Shown here: positions 1 through 9,018 of the stretch, one piece after another
Layout of the letters: each line of letters opens with the position of its first letter
Position numbering within the stretch: position 1 is the stretch's first letter
Origin: Micromonospora echinospora
Lineage (GTDB): Bacteria > Actinomycetota > Actinomycetes > Mycobacteriales > Micromonosporaceae
Assembly (NCBI RefSeq): GCF_014203425.1
Contig: NZ_JACHJC010000001.1
Span: 1,364,001-1,428,000, forward strand
Direction of reading: 5' to 3'
Length of the DNA stretch: 64,000 nucleotides
Notes under the pieces: generated by a model
What the model was told of the DNA's origin: nothing
What the model saw: the letters and a program-made list of their open reading frames with translations, nothing else
Databases searched by the model: none
Translations under genes and position numbers: made by a program

Positions 1-562
1 CGGCGGCCCGCCAGCGCAGCGCGTACGCCACCTCACCGCCCTCGGAGTCGCCCCGCAGCACCGCCATCCCGGCCGGAGTCCGCAGGTGCGCCACGTCGTG
101 CTCCCGGTAGCAGAAGCCGTGCGGCAGCCAGCCCCGCACGTAGCCGGCGAGCTGCCGGGCGGAGAGCACCTTCACCATCCGGGTGCCCGGCCGGATCACC
201 GCCGAGGCCCGCACCCCGGCCAGCGTCGGGTCACCCGCCGCCGTGGGCTGCTGGCTGAGCCGGTGTACGTACGCCCAGCCCCGGTCGCGGTGCACCGGCA
301 TCAGCAGCGGCGCGTCCGTCTCGTCGGCCGGACCGTCGGCGCCGTGCACCGCGTCCACCTCGGTCGCGTGCACGAACCGGCGCCACGGGTAGCCGCCCCC
401 GGGCCGGGGACACCACTCGAACCCGGGCGCCTCGTCGGCGCTGAACAGCTCGTACGCCGCGCCCCGGGCGATCTCCTCGGCCGGGTGCACCCGGCCGGCG
501 TACGTCACGCGCAACCCGGCCCGGTCGGAAGCGGGCCCGCCGGTCTGGTCGGTGACGGTCAC
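1..562 (-). CDS. Partial hypothetical protein (3' end outside window)
   Basis: An open frame runs leftward from a GTG (complement of 560-562) to the window edge without a stop, giving about 187 residues of an incomplete protein. The translation is soluble-looking, starts VTVTDQTGG and contains W/R/Y-rich stretches such as GYVRGWLPHGFCYREHD. No signal peptide or membrane segment is visible, and I do not recognise the family. It is divergent from tatD, with about 90 bp between the two starts. Codon pattern (G/C third positions) supports coding. The GTG start is inferred because it opens the longest frame next to the intergenic space; no strong ribosome binding site precedes it. Confidence 0.6.
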   Translation of the reverse strand, partial: MTVTDQTGGPASDRAGLRVTYAGRVHPAEEIARGAAYELFSADEAPGFEWCPRPGGGYPWRRFVHATEVDAVHGADGPADETDAPLLMPVHRDRGWAYVHRLSQQPTAAGDPTLAGVRASAVIRPGTRMVKVLSARQLAGYVRGWLPHGFCYREHDVAHLRTPAGMAVLRGDSEGGEVAYALRWRAA

Positions 563-655
563 TCCAGGACGCTAAGCCCGCCAGATGTGGGGCGTGTGAA
601 CAGCCGGTGGCGGTCCGGGAACGCCGCCCCGGGCCGGTGTGTGATGCTGGCCGCG

Positions 656-1549
656 ATGACCGAGCAGACCGAGACCCGCAAGCAGCGCGCCGCCCGCCGG
701 GCCGGGGAGTTCCCGCCCGCACCCGAGCCGCTGCCCGTGCCCGTGCTGGACAGCCACACCCACCTCGACATCACCGTCGGCGAGTTCGGGACACCCCCGG
801 GCAGCACCCCCGGCGACGACCCGGTGGCCGCCGCGATCGACGTCGCCGCCCGGGCCGGCGTGGACCGGCTCGTCCAGGTCGGGGTGGACGTCGACTCGTC
901 CCGGTGGAGCGCCGACGTCGCCGACCGGTACGCCCCGGTGCTCGCCACCGTCGCGCTGCACCCGAACGAGGCGCCCCGGCTGGCCGACCTCGACGAGGCG
1001 CTGCGCGAGATCGAGACGCTCGCCGGCCGGGACCGGGTACGTGGCGTCGGCGAGACCGGCATGGACTTCTTCCGTACCGGCGACGAGGGGCGGGCCGCGC
1101 AGGAGGAGAGCTTCCGGGCGCACATCGCCATCGCCAAGCGGCACGGCAAGGCGCTCGTCATCCACGACCGCGACGCGCACGCCGACGTGCTGCGCATCGT
1201 CGACGACGAGGGTGCCCCGGACACCGTGGTCATGCACTGCTTCTCCGGCGACGCCGACTTCGCCCGCGAGTGCGTCCGGCGCGGATTCCTGCTCAGCTTC
1301 GCCGGCACCGTCACGTTCGGCAGCGCCGCCGCGCTGCGCGAGGCCGCCGCCGTCACCCCGCCCGCGCAGATGCTGGTGGAGACCGACGCGCCGTACCTCA
1401 CCCCGATGCCGCACCGGGGCCGGCCCAACGCCTCGTACCTGATCCCGCTGACCGTCCGCTTCCTCGCCGAGACCACCGGCGCCGACCTGGACACCCTCTG
1501 CGCCACCATCTCCACCAACGGTGAGCGCGCGTTCGGCCCGTGGCGTTAA
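656..1549 (+). CDS. tatD: TatD family metal-dependent deoxyribonuclease
   Basis: This is a 297-aa TIM-barrel hydrolase of the TatD/YcfH family, cytosolic metal-dependent DNases with 3'-5' exonuclease activity in characterised members. Visible motifs in order are the metal-binding HTHLD at residues 34-38, GVGETGMDFF in the middle, VIHDRDAH, HCFSGD and the C-terminal ETDAPYL. The frame stays open far upstream, but ATG 656 is chosen because it leaves only a normal short basic lead before the HTH motif; ATG 644 and GTG 641 are in-frame alternatives. A GATGCT hexamer lies 7 nt before 656, so the gene may be leaderless. The stop TAA falls inside the first GTTAAGAAGGGGCCC repeat. It is followed by ksgA, an order common in actinobacteria. 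Confidence 0.9.
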   Translation: MTEQTETRKQRAARRAGEFPPAPEPLPVPVLDSHTHLDITVGEFGTPPGSTPGDDPVAAAIDVAARAGVDRLVQVGVDVDSSRWSADVADRYAPVLATVALHPNEAPRLADLDEALREIETLAGRDRVRGVGETGMDFFRTGDEGRAAQEESFRAHIAIAKRHGKALVIHDRDAHADVLRIVDDEGAPDTVVMHCFSGDADFARECVRRGFLLSFAGTVTFGSAAALREAAAVTPPAQMLVETDAPYLTPMPHRGRPNASYLIPLTVRFLAETTGADLDTLCATISTNGERAFGPWR

Positions 1550-1595
1550 GAAGGGGCCCCTCCATATCGCGAGGCGTTAAGAAGGGGCCCTTCCT
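1545..1595. repeat. Two copies of a GTTAAGAAGGGGCCC palindromic repeat
   Basis: GTTAAGAAGGGGCCCCTCC begins at 1545 and GTTAAGAAGGGGCCCTTCC at 1576. The core AAGGGGCCCTT is self-complementary. The first copy supplies the TAA stop codon of tatD. The same core recurs in the larger hairpin element at 16439-16527, so this is a dispersed non-coding repeat and not local low complexity. It could act as a terminator for tatD, but no T tract follows. Confidence 0.75.
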
Positions 1596-1615
1596 TCCCC
1601 TCGGGCGGGGGCGCT

Positions 1616-1621
1616 TACGCT
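1616..1621 (+). promoter_or_regulatory. Putative -10 of a leaderless ksgA promoter
   Basis: TACGCT lies 7 nt before the GTG start of ksgA, the TANNNT-N7-start arrangement typical of leaderless actinobacterial transcripts. No Shine-Dalgarno sequence precedes the GTG, which agrees with this reading. Confidence 0.45.
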
Positions 1622-1628
1622 ACGGGGC

Positions 1629-2498
1629 GTGACCGGACTCCTCGGCCCGGCGGAGATCCGGGAACTCGCCGCGCGCCTCGGCGTCACGCCGACCAAGAAG
1701 CTCGGCCAGAACTTCGTGCACGACCCGAACACCGTGCGCCGCATCGTCACCACCGCCGGGTTGACCCCGGAGGACGTGGCGCTGGAGGTCGGCCCCGGGC
1801 TCGGCTCGCTCACGCTCGCCCTGCTCCCGGTCGCCGCGCACGTGCACGCCGTGGAACTCGACCCGGCGCTGGCCGCCGCGCTGCCGGAGACCGCCGCCCG
1901 CTTCGCCGGCGAGGCCGCCGCGAGGCTCACCGTCCACCCGGCCGACGCGCTGCGGGTCACCGCCGCCGACCTGGCCGACCCGGCACCGACCGCGCTGGTG
2001 GCGAACCTGCCCTACAACGTCGCCGTGCCGGTCGTGCTGCACCTGCTCGCCGAGCTGCCCACACTGCGGCACGGCCTGGTGATGGTGCAGAAGGAGGTCG
2101 CCGACCGGCTCGTCGCCGGTCCCGGCTCCAAGGTGTACGGCATCCCGTCGGTCAAACTCGCCTGGTACGCCCGCTCCCGGGCCGCCGGCAAGGTCCCGCC
2201 GAACGTGTTCTGGCCGGTGCCGAACGTCGACTCCGGCCTGGTCGCGTTCACCCGGCGCGAACCGCCCCGACCGGACGTACCCCGGAAGGCCGTCTTCGCT
2301 GTCGTCGACGCCGCGTTCGCCCAGCGCCGCAAGACGCTGCGCGCCGCCCTGGCCGGCTGGGCCGGCGGCGCGGACCGGGCCGCCGCGACGCTCGCCGCGG
2401 CCGGTGTCGACCCGGGCGCACGCGGCGAATCGCTCACCGTGGAGCAGTTCGCCGCCATCGCCGCGTCGGCCCCCGACGGCTCCGCCGCCGAGCAGTAG
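1629..2498 (+). CDS. rsmA: 16S rRNA (adenine1518/1519-N6) dimethyltransferase KsgA/RsmA
   Basis: A 289-aa class I SAM methyltransferase that dimethylates two adjacent adenines in helix 45 of 16S rRNA during late 30S assembly. Seen directly: the family opening KKLGQNF at residues 23-29, the SAM loop [11 protein letters not shown] near residue 56, the catalytic NLPYN at about 126, and the C-terminal RRKTLR block. Loss of the enzyme gives kasugamycin resistance in other bacteria. The GTG at 1629 is used because residues 1-22 match the usual short N-terminal lead and a leaderless-type -10 sits just upstream. ispE follows with a short gap, giving the common ksgA-ispE arrangement. Confidence 0.95.
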   Translation: MTGLLGPAEIRELAARLGVTPTKKLGQNFVHDPNTVRRIVTTAGLTPEDVALEVGPGLGSLTLALLPVAAHVHAVELDPALAAALPETAARFAGEAAARLTVHPADALRVTAADLADPAPTALVANLPYNVAVPVVLHLLAELPTLRHGLVMVQKEVADRLVAGPGSKVYGIPSVKLAWYARSRAAGKVPPNVFWPVPNVDSGLVAFTRREPPRPDVPRKAVFAVVDAAFAQRRKTLRAALAGWAGGADRAAATLAAAGVDPGARGESLTVEQFAAIAASAPDGSAAEQ

Positions 2499-2535
2499 GC
2501 TGGCGCCGTTGCCCGACCCCGCCGAGGAGCTGACC

Positions 2536-2586
2536 GTGCAGAAGCCGTTCGACATCCGCCCGCGTCCAGGGGAGCTCACCCGGTGA
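2536..2586 (+). CDS. Possible 16-aa leader peptide overlapping ispE
   Basis: A GTG at 2536 preceded by GAGGAG (2524-2529, 6 nt spacing) opens a 16-residue frame, QKPFDIRPRPGELTR after the initiator. Its TGA overlaps the ispE GTG by four bases (GTGA). The near-ideal ribosome binding site and the exact coupling make it more than random, but so short a frame in GC-rich DNA can occur by chance. A TTG at 2509 would extend it to 25 residues. If real, it could couple translation of ispE to that of the leader. No function is claimed. Confidence 0.35.
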   Translation: MQKPFDIRPRPGELTR

Positions 2587-3536
2587 CCGAGGCATGGCGA
2601 CCGGAGGACGAGGACGGGCAGCGACGCGGGGCCAGCGGCCCGGTCAAGGTGCGGGTGCCCGCCAAGGTCAACCTGCATCTCGGGGTGGGACCGCTGCGCC
2701 GTGACGGCTACCACGAGCTGAACACCGTCTACCACGCGATCTCCATCTACGACGAGCTGACCGCCCGGCGCGGTGACACGCTCACCCTCACCATGGAAGG
2801 TGAGGGCGCCGGAGAGCTGGCGCTCGACGACACCAACCTGGCGCTGCGCGCCGCGCACGCGCTCGCCGGCTACGCGGGCGTCGCCCCGCATGCCCGGCTG
2901 CACCTGCGCAAGCAGATTCCGCTCGCGGGCGGGCTCGCCGGTGGCAGCGCCGACGCCGCCGCCGCGCTCGTCGCCTGCGACACGCTCTGGGGCACCGGGC
3001 TGTCCCGCGACGAACTCGCCGGCATCGCCGCCGACCTCGGCTCCGACGTGCCGTTCCTCATCCACGGCGGCACCGCGCTCGGCACCGGCCGGGGCGAGGC
3101 GGTCAGCCCGGTGCTGGCCCGCCCCACCTCCTGGCACTGGGTGGTGGCGATCGCCGACGGCGGCCTGTCCACCCCGGCCGCCTACCGGGAACTGGACCGG
3201 CTGCGTGACGCCGGCGCCGCCGGCACGCCGCTGGGCAGCACCGACGCGCTGCTCGGCGCGCTGCGCCAGCGCGACCCGCGGGTGCTCGCCGCCACGCTCG
3301 GCAACGACCTCCAGGACGCCGCCCTGACCATGCGTCCCTCGCTGGCCGAGACGCTCAAGGCGGGCGATGCGGCCGGCGCGCTGGCCGGCATCGTCTCCGG
3401 CTCCGGGCCCACCTGTGTCTTCCTCGCCGCCGGCGAGGCCGACGCGGGGCGGATCGCCGCCGAGCTGACCGCCGCCGGGGTGTGCCGGGAGGCCCGCGTC
3501 GCGCACGGACCGGTCGCCGGCGCCCGCGTGGTCTGA
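2583..3536 (+). CDS. ispE: 4-diphosphocytidyl-2-C-methyl-D-erythritol kinase
   Basis: A 317-aa GHMP-family kinase that phosphorylates CDP-methylerythritol in the MEP route to isoprenoid precursors. It has the N-terminal VPAKVNLHLGVG motif with GYHEL, the central phosphate-binding glycine-rich loop PLAGGLAGGSADAAAAL around residues 113-129, and the C-terminal SGSGPTCVFL motif. The start GTG at 2583 has AGGGGAG about 8 nt upstream and overlaps the preceding small frame. The length is normal for actinobacteria. It probably shares a transcript with ksgA; the long palindrome after its stop should end that transcript. Confidence 0.95.
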   Translation: MTEAWRPEDEDGQRRGASGPVKVRVPAKVNLHLGVGPLRRDGYHELNTVYHAISIYDELTARRGDTLTLTMEGEGAGELALDDTNLALRAAHALAGYAGVAPHARLHLRKQIPLAGGLAGGSADAAAALVACDTLWGTGLSRDELAGIAADLGSDVPFLIHGGTALGTGRGEAVSPVLARPTSWHWVVAIADGGLSTPAAYRELDRLRDAGAAGTPLGSTDALLGALRQRDPRVLAATLGNDLQDAALTMRPSLAETLKAGDAAGALAGIVSGSGPTCVFLAAGEADAGRIAAELTAAGVCREARVAHGPVAGARVV

Positions 3537-3550
3537 GGCCCCGTACCCTT

Positions 3551-3585
3551 GACTCAGGCGTCCCGGGCCCCGGGACGCCTGAGTC
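3551..3585. terminator. Perfect 17-bp palindrome between ispE and the ABC-F gene
   Basis: The arm GACTCAGGCGTCCCGGG at 3551-3567 pairs perfectly with 3569-3585, leaving a single central base. The hairpin ends 14 nt before the ABC-F start codon, so it lies in the 5' leader of that gene as well as 3' of ispE. There is no T tract, as is usual for terminators in this GC range. Attenuation of the ABC-F gene is an alternative role. Confidence 0.7.
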
Positions 3586-3599
3586 GTGAAAGGTGGGGA

Positions 3600-5399
<1,800 letters not shown>

Positions 5400-5496
5400 C
5401 CTGCCGCCGGGGTGGGGGGTGTGCGGCGTCACTGACCGGCGTACGGGACAATCACCGGTGGAACCCTCGTCCGAACGGTCTTTTGGAGACGCAGAG

Positions 5497-5952
5497 ATGG
5501 CCCACACCCCCGTCAACCACCCCGCGCGGCCGATCTACCGGGCGATCGGCGGGATCGTTGGTCTGTACTTCGTCGTCTTCGGCGGCCTCGGCGTCATCGC
5601 CAGCGCCGGTGGCGATTTCTTCGCCCAGGACGACACCAAGGTGCTCGGCCAGGGCACCAACATGGCGTTCTCGCTGGTGTCCGTGCTCGTCGGCGTGGTG
5701 ATCCTGGTCGGCACCGCGATCGGCCGCAACCTCGACGTGGCGGTCAACCAGTGGCTGGCCTACACCCTGATGGTGATCGGCCTGGGCTCGCTGGCGTTCC
5801 TGCAGACCGACGTCAACATCTTCAACTTCTCGATCATGACCGACGTCGTGGTCCTGACCCTGTCCCTGGTGCTCCTGATGGTCGGCATGTACGGCAAGGT
5901 CGGCTCCGACGACGAGCACGAGGCATGGCAGAAGGCCCGGCTGGTGCTCTGA
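5497..5952 (+). CDS. DUF4383 four-helix membrane protein, copy 1
   Basis: A 151-aa integral membrane protein with four hydrophobic segments (roughly residues 15-35, 57-77, 90-107 and 115-135). It opens with the cytosolic motif MAHTPVNHPARPIYR, which is typical of DUF4383. Function is unknown. Start ATG 5497 has GGAGA 8 nt upstream. It is clearly paralogous to the next gene (5' motif, segment spacing and the NFSxMT/S block), so the pair arose by tandem duplication. A strong hairpin directly after the stop separates the two transcripts. Confidence 0.85.
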   Translation: MAHTPVNHPARPIYRAIGGIVGLYFVVFGGLGVIASAGGDFFAQDDTKVLGQGTNMAFSLVSVLVGVVILVGTAIGRNLDVAVNQWLAYTLMVIGLGSLAFLQTDVNIFNFSIMTDVVVLTLSLVLLMVGMYGKVGSDDEHEAWQKARLVL

Positions 5953-5964
5953 CCCCTCTCGCAC

Positions 5965-6004
5965 GAAGGCCCGGCGCGCGGCGCGCCGGGCCTTCGGTGT
6001 TTTC
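5965..6004 (+). terminator. Rho-independent-type terminator after DUF4383 copy 1
   Basis: GAAGGCCCGGCGCGC at 5965-5979 pairs perfectly (15 bp) with 5981-5995, and a short GGTGTTTT run follows. It separates the two DUF4383 paralogues, implying separate transcripts. Confidence 0.85.
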
Positions 6005-6067
6005 CGGACGCGAACGGACAACCCAGGCGACAATTGCCCCGAATCAGTCACACGACTGGAGGGCACC

Positions 6068-6535
6068 ATGGCGCACTTCCCGGTGAACCACCCCGCGCGG
6101 CCCCTCTACCGGGTGCTGTCCGGGCTCATCGGCCTCTACATCCTGGTCTTCGGCGTCTACGGCGTCTTCCTGACCTGGGGCGAAGGACTGTTCGGGCGGG
6201 GCAGCGACTGGGCGCTGGGCCTGCGCACCAACCTGGCCTTCTCGCTGGTCTCGGTCGTCTTCGGCGCGGTCCTGCTGGTCGGCGCGTCCCGCCGCGACAA
6301 CCTCGGCCACTACATGAACCTCACCGCCGGCGCGGTCTTCCTGATCACCGGCATCCTGATGATGTCAGTGCTGCAGACCTCGGCGAACTTCCTGAACTTC
6401 TCGATGTCGACGGTCATCGTGTCGCTGCTGTTCGGGCTGGTCCTGCTCGCCACCGGCCTCTACGACAAGGTCGGCACCCCGGAGCAGTCCGAGGAGGAGC
6501 GGCAGCGCCGCTACCACCCGATCGCCGAGCGCTGA
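6068..6535 (+). CDS. DUF4383 four-helix membrane protein, copy 2
   Basis: A 155-aa paralogue of the preceding protein, sharing the opening MAHFPVNHPARPLYR and four hydrophobic segments, but with a longer charged C-terminal tail ending EEERQRRYHPIAER. ATG 6068 is preceded by GGAGGG at good spacing. Both copies have a GACAAT hexamer about 40-50 bp upstream that could be a -10 element. No enzyme motif is visible and the role is unknown; the conserved charged N-terminus suggests a partner-binding site on the cytosolic face. Confidence 0.85.
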   Translation: MAHFPVNHPARPLYRVLSGLIGLYILVFGVYGVFLTWGEGLFGRGSDWALGLRTNLAFSLVSVVFGAVLLVGASRRDNLGHYMNLTAGAVFLITGILMMSVLQTSANFLNFSMSTVIVSLLFGLVLLATGLYDKVGTPEQSEEERQRRYHPIAER

Positions 6536-6571
6536 ACCGGCTGTCGTCGCCGCCACCACGGGCGTCGCGGC

Positions 6572-7198
6572 TCATTCCCGCGTCGACGGGACCTCGTCGG
6601 CCCGGTCGGCCCGCGGACCGTGGAGCGCGCGAAGCGCGTCGAGTGCGACAGCGGTGAGAACGCTGCGGCCGACACCGGCACGGCCGAGCAACTCCATCCC
6701 CCGGGTGACCGCGACGAAGTAGACCGCCAGTGACTGCACGTTCGCGTCCTCCGGGAGATCCCCGTTCTCCCGGGCGTGTTCCAGGCATCCGGCGTAGATT
6801 CCGGCGAGCTGCTCGATGCCGGCTTTCGTGACAGTGGAGAGCGGATCCTCCTCGCCGGTCGACTCGACGAGCGCGCGCGTGGTGAGCGAGACCCGCCGGT
6901 CACTGCTGCTGAACTCGATCGCCATGCGGAGCATGTGACCCCGGATCCGTTCCAGCGGCGAAGCGCCGTCGTGCCCGAGCGCTTCCGAGACGGCGCGCGT
7001 CGCCTCCTCCCGATCCTCGGAGAGCGCCCGGAGGAACAGTTCCCGCTTTCCGCCGAACGCGTTGTAGAGGCTCTGCTTGCCCAGGCCGGTCGCCCGCACC
7101 AGGTCGTCGAGGGTCGAGGCGGCGAGGCCGTGCACGGCGAACACCTCACTGGCGCTGCTGACGACATCGCTCTCGACGAACTTGCGGGGACGGGGCAC
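6572..7198 (-). CDS. TetR family transcriptional regulator
   Basis: A 208-aa regulator with an N-terminal TetR helix-turn-helix (residues about 8-52: ASEVFAVHGLAASTLDD, then GLGKQSLYNAFGGKREL) and a helical ligand-binding C-terminal domain. It is divergent from the SnoaL-like gene and very probably controls it and itself through the palindrome at 7216-7231. The GTG start is supported by TAGGCT exactly 6 nt upstream, a leaderless pattern. Ligand unknown. Confidence 0.9.
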   Translation of the reverse strand: MPRPRKFVESDVVSSASEVFAVHGLAASTLDDLVRATGLGKQSLYNAFGGKRELFLRALSEDREEATRAVSEALGHDGASPLERIRGHMLRMAIEFSSSDRRVSLTTRALVESTGEEDPLSTVTKAGIEQLAGIYAGCLEHARENGDLPEDANVQSLAVYFVAVTRGMELLGRAGVGRSVLTAVALDALRALHGPRADRADEVPSTRE

Positions 7199-7204
7199 GT
7201 GGGC

Positions 7205-7244
7205 AGCCTACGTTATTGACCAACTGGTCAAAAACTTGTTAACG
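7205..7244. promoter_or_regulatory. TetR operator and divergent promoters
   Basis: TTGACCA-AC-TGGTCAA (7216-7231) is a perfect 7-bp inverted repeat with a 2-bp centre, placed between the tetR start and the SnoaL-like gene. TTGACC at 7216 can serve as the rightward -35 element, with TTAACG at 7239 as a weak -10. On the other strand TAGGCT (7210-7205) is the -10 for tetR. Repressor bound to the palindrome would block the rightward promoter. Confidence 0.6.
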
Positions 7245-7308
7245 TGGCTGCGGCGCGCATCGATGAGAACTGTTTCCCGCTGCGGCACGACAATCAAGGA
7301 CGGGCAGA

Positions 7309-7767
7309 ATGAAGAGCAACGAAGAGATCGTTCGCGAGGCATACCGGCTGGCGGAAGGGGACGTCCTCGACGGACCCGGCTTTCGCGCCCTGTTCACCGA
7401 GAACGGAACGTTCAACGACGTGCCCAATGGGCTGACCTTCCGCGGGGACCAGATTCCTCAGGCGCTGACGGGCTTCGCCAGCGTCTTTCCCGACGTCCAC
7501 CGCGAGCTGCTCGACGTGCATGCTCTCGGTGATGTCGTCGCCGTCGAACTACGAATTCAGGGAACCCACCTCGGCGGTTTCCCCACCCCGGCCGGCGAGA
7601 TCCCGCCGACCGGCAACCGGATCGACGTGCCGACGGCTGATCTCTGGCATCTCCGTGACGGAAAGATCGAAAGGTTCGACTGCTACAACGCGGCGAACGT
7701 GCTGCTCGCCCAGATCGGTGCCGCCCCCGACTTCGACTCGGCGATCGCGGCTGCCGCAGGGGCTTAG
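7309..7767 (+). CDS. SnoaL-like / nuclear transport factor 2 fold protein
   Basis: A 152-aa soluble protein with the NTF2-like cone fold pattern of SnoaL and ester-cyclase families: N-terminal helices (SNEEIVREAYRLAEGD), a short FTENGTFNDVP segment, and the C-terminal strands with LWHLRDGKIERFDCYNAANVLLAQIG. Members include polyketide cyclases and many uncharacterised proteins, so the reaction cannot be named. It has AAGGACGGG upstream of ATG 7309. Its expression is likely repressed by the divergent TetR protein, suggesting a role in handling a small molecule. Confidence 0.75.
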   Translation: MKSNEEIVREAYRLAEGDVLDGPGFRALFTENGTFNDVPNGLTFRGDQIPQALTGFASVFPDVHRELLDVHALGDVVAVELRIQGTHLGGFPTPAGEIPPTGNRIDVPTADLWHLRDGKIERFDCYNAANVLLAQIGAAPDFDSAIAAAAGA

Positions 7768-7802
7768 CGCCACCGCCGCACCGCACGGGCCGAGGATCCA
7801 GC

Positions 7803-8477
7803 TCAACTCACGATCGGCCCCGGCTTCGAATCCAGGTGCGACAACCCGTTCCAGGCCAGATTCACCAGGTGCGCCGCCACCGTCTCCTTGCGCGGCTTGC
7901 GCACCTCCAGCCACCAGCGGCCGGTCAGCGCCACCATGCCCACCAGTGCCTGCGAGTAGAGCTCGGCCAGCTTCGGGTCGTACCCCCGGATGGAGAACTC
8001 GCCCGCCAGGATGTGCTCCACCTGGTGCGCCACGTCGTTCATCACGCTGCTGAAGTTGCCCGTCGCGGACATCAGCGGTGATTCGCGGACCAGCACCCGG
8101 AACCCGCTGGTCTCCTCCTCGATGTAGGTCAGCAACGTCAACGCGGCCTGCTCCAGCAGCTCCCTCGGATGACCCGCGGTCAGCGCCGTGGTGATTCGGT
8201 CCAGCAGGGCCCGGACCTCCCGGTCCACCACCACCGCGTAGAGCCCCTCCTTGCCGCCGAAGTGCTCGTAGACCACCGGCTTGGAGACCTTCGCACGCGC
8301 GGCGATCTCCTCGATCGAGGTCGCGTCGAAACCACGCTCGGCGAAGATCTGCCGGGCGATCGAGATCAACTGCTCGCGCCGCTGCGTCGCGGACATCCGC
8401 ACCCGGGACGGCTTCGCCGCCGGCGCGGGCCGCCGCCGGGCGCGGTCACTGCCGGGAACGTCGGTCACCCGCCCCAT
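7803..8477 (-). CDS. TetR/AcrR family transcriptional regulator
   Basis: A 224-aa regulator with a basic N-terminal extension of about 30 residues (RRRPAPAAKPSRVRM) ahead of a clear TetR domain (QIFAERGFDATSIEEIA, then AKVSKPVVYEHFGGKEGLY). The C-terminal domain includes GRWWLEVRKPRKETVAAHL. ATG at the complement of 8475-8477. It lies convergent to the SnoaL-like gene with 35 bp between stops, so it is not obviously connected with it. Targets unknown. Confidence 0.88.
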   Translation of the reverse strand: MGRVTDVPGSDRARRRPAPAAKPSRVRMSATQRREQLISIARQIFAERGFDATSIEEIAARAKVSKPVVYEHFGGKEGLYAVVVDREVRALLDRITTALTAGHPRELLEQAALTLLTYIEEETSGFRVLVRESPLMSATGNFSSVMNDVAHQVEHILAGEFSIRGYDPKLAELYSQALVGMVALTGRWWLEVRKPRKETVAAHLVNLAWNGLSHLDSKPGPIVS

Positions 8478-8541
8478 CCTGCCAGGCGAGGCGTACGCGG
8501 TCCGACCGGTCGATTTGTCGTACGCCAGTTCTAGTCCGGGG

Positions 8542-8825
8542 GTGACTCGCGGTGATCACTCGAACTCGCACGGCTCCTGTCGTGGCCGAAAGCCCGAGCT
8601 GCACGCCCAGGCGCTGGCACTGCGGCGTGCCGGCTGTCCCGTCGGGGAGATCGCGGAGCGGCTCGACGTCTCCAAGCCGGCGGCGTATCTCTGGACCCGG
8701 CACCTGTCGGAGCCGACTATCGCGGCTGCCTGACCATCCATGTGGTGGGCGGGAGCCGGCTCTACTGGAGGATCGAGGGGATCATGAAAGGAATGAGCAA
8801 TGAAGATCCACCACGTGACCGGTAA
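8542..8825 (+). pseudogene. Internally deleted helix-turn-helix gene remnant
   Basis: From GTG 8542 a frame encodes 63 residues with a good homeodomain-like HTH (RGRKPELHAQALALRRAG, then VGEIAERLDVSKPAAYLW) and stops at 8733. In another frame, starting near 8712 and stopping at 8825, the DNA encodes DYRGCLTIHVVGGSRLYWRI followed by EGIMKGM. From memory, a common actinobacterial family of about 200-230 aa starts with such an HTH and ends with a C-terminal block of this kind. Here both ends are kept but the middle is missing and the frames disagree, as expected after an internal deletion. The first 63 residues could still be made as a stand-alone small DNA-binding protein. Confidence 0.5.
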
Positions 8826-8840
8826 GGTGTAGGCAGCCGG

Positions 8841-8866
8841 CGGGCAGCTTGCTTTTTGCCCGTTTT
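8841..8866 (+). terminator. Small hairpin with T run before tRNA-Gln
   Basis: CGGGCA (8841-8846) pairs with TGCCCG (8857-8862), followed by TTTT. It lies 7 bp upstream of the tRNA. The stem is short, so the call is weak. It could end transcription from the decayed HTH gene. Confidence 0.3.
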
Positions 8867-8872
8867 CGACCG

Positions 8873-8943
8873 TCCCGGGTCGTCTAATGGCAGGACGTCA
8901 GGTTTTGGTCCTGATTATAGGGGTTCGAATCCTCTCCCGGGAG
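8873..8943 (+). tRNA. tRNA-Gln (anticodon TTG)
   Basis: A cloverleaf folds by eye: acceptor TCCCGGG with CCCGGGA (8936-8942) and discriminator G, a D arm containing CTAATGGCAGG, anticodon stem TCAGG/CCTGA around loop TTTTGGT (anticodon TTG), and a T arm with GGTTCGAATCC. CCA is not encoded. It lies 75 bp before the glmU start on the same strand. The HTH remnant just upstream suggests past insertion or deletion near the tRNA. Confidence 0.95.
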
Positions 8944-9018
8944 CTTCTGCTGTTTGCCCTCCCGCGGGTGGTTAGCATGACCGCGAGACTGTCGCCGTCC
9001 CGACGGGAGAGCCACGTC

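Noticed and set aside
86..655. Upstream extension of tatD to about 487 residues
   Set aside because: The extra part is antisense to the partial gene at 1-562 and has no similarity to TatD; the family starts shortly before HTHLD.
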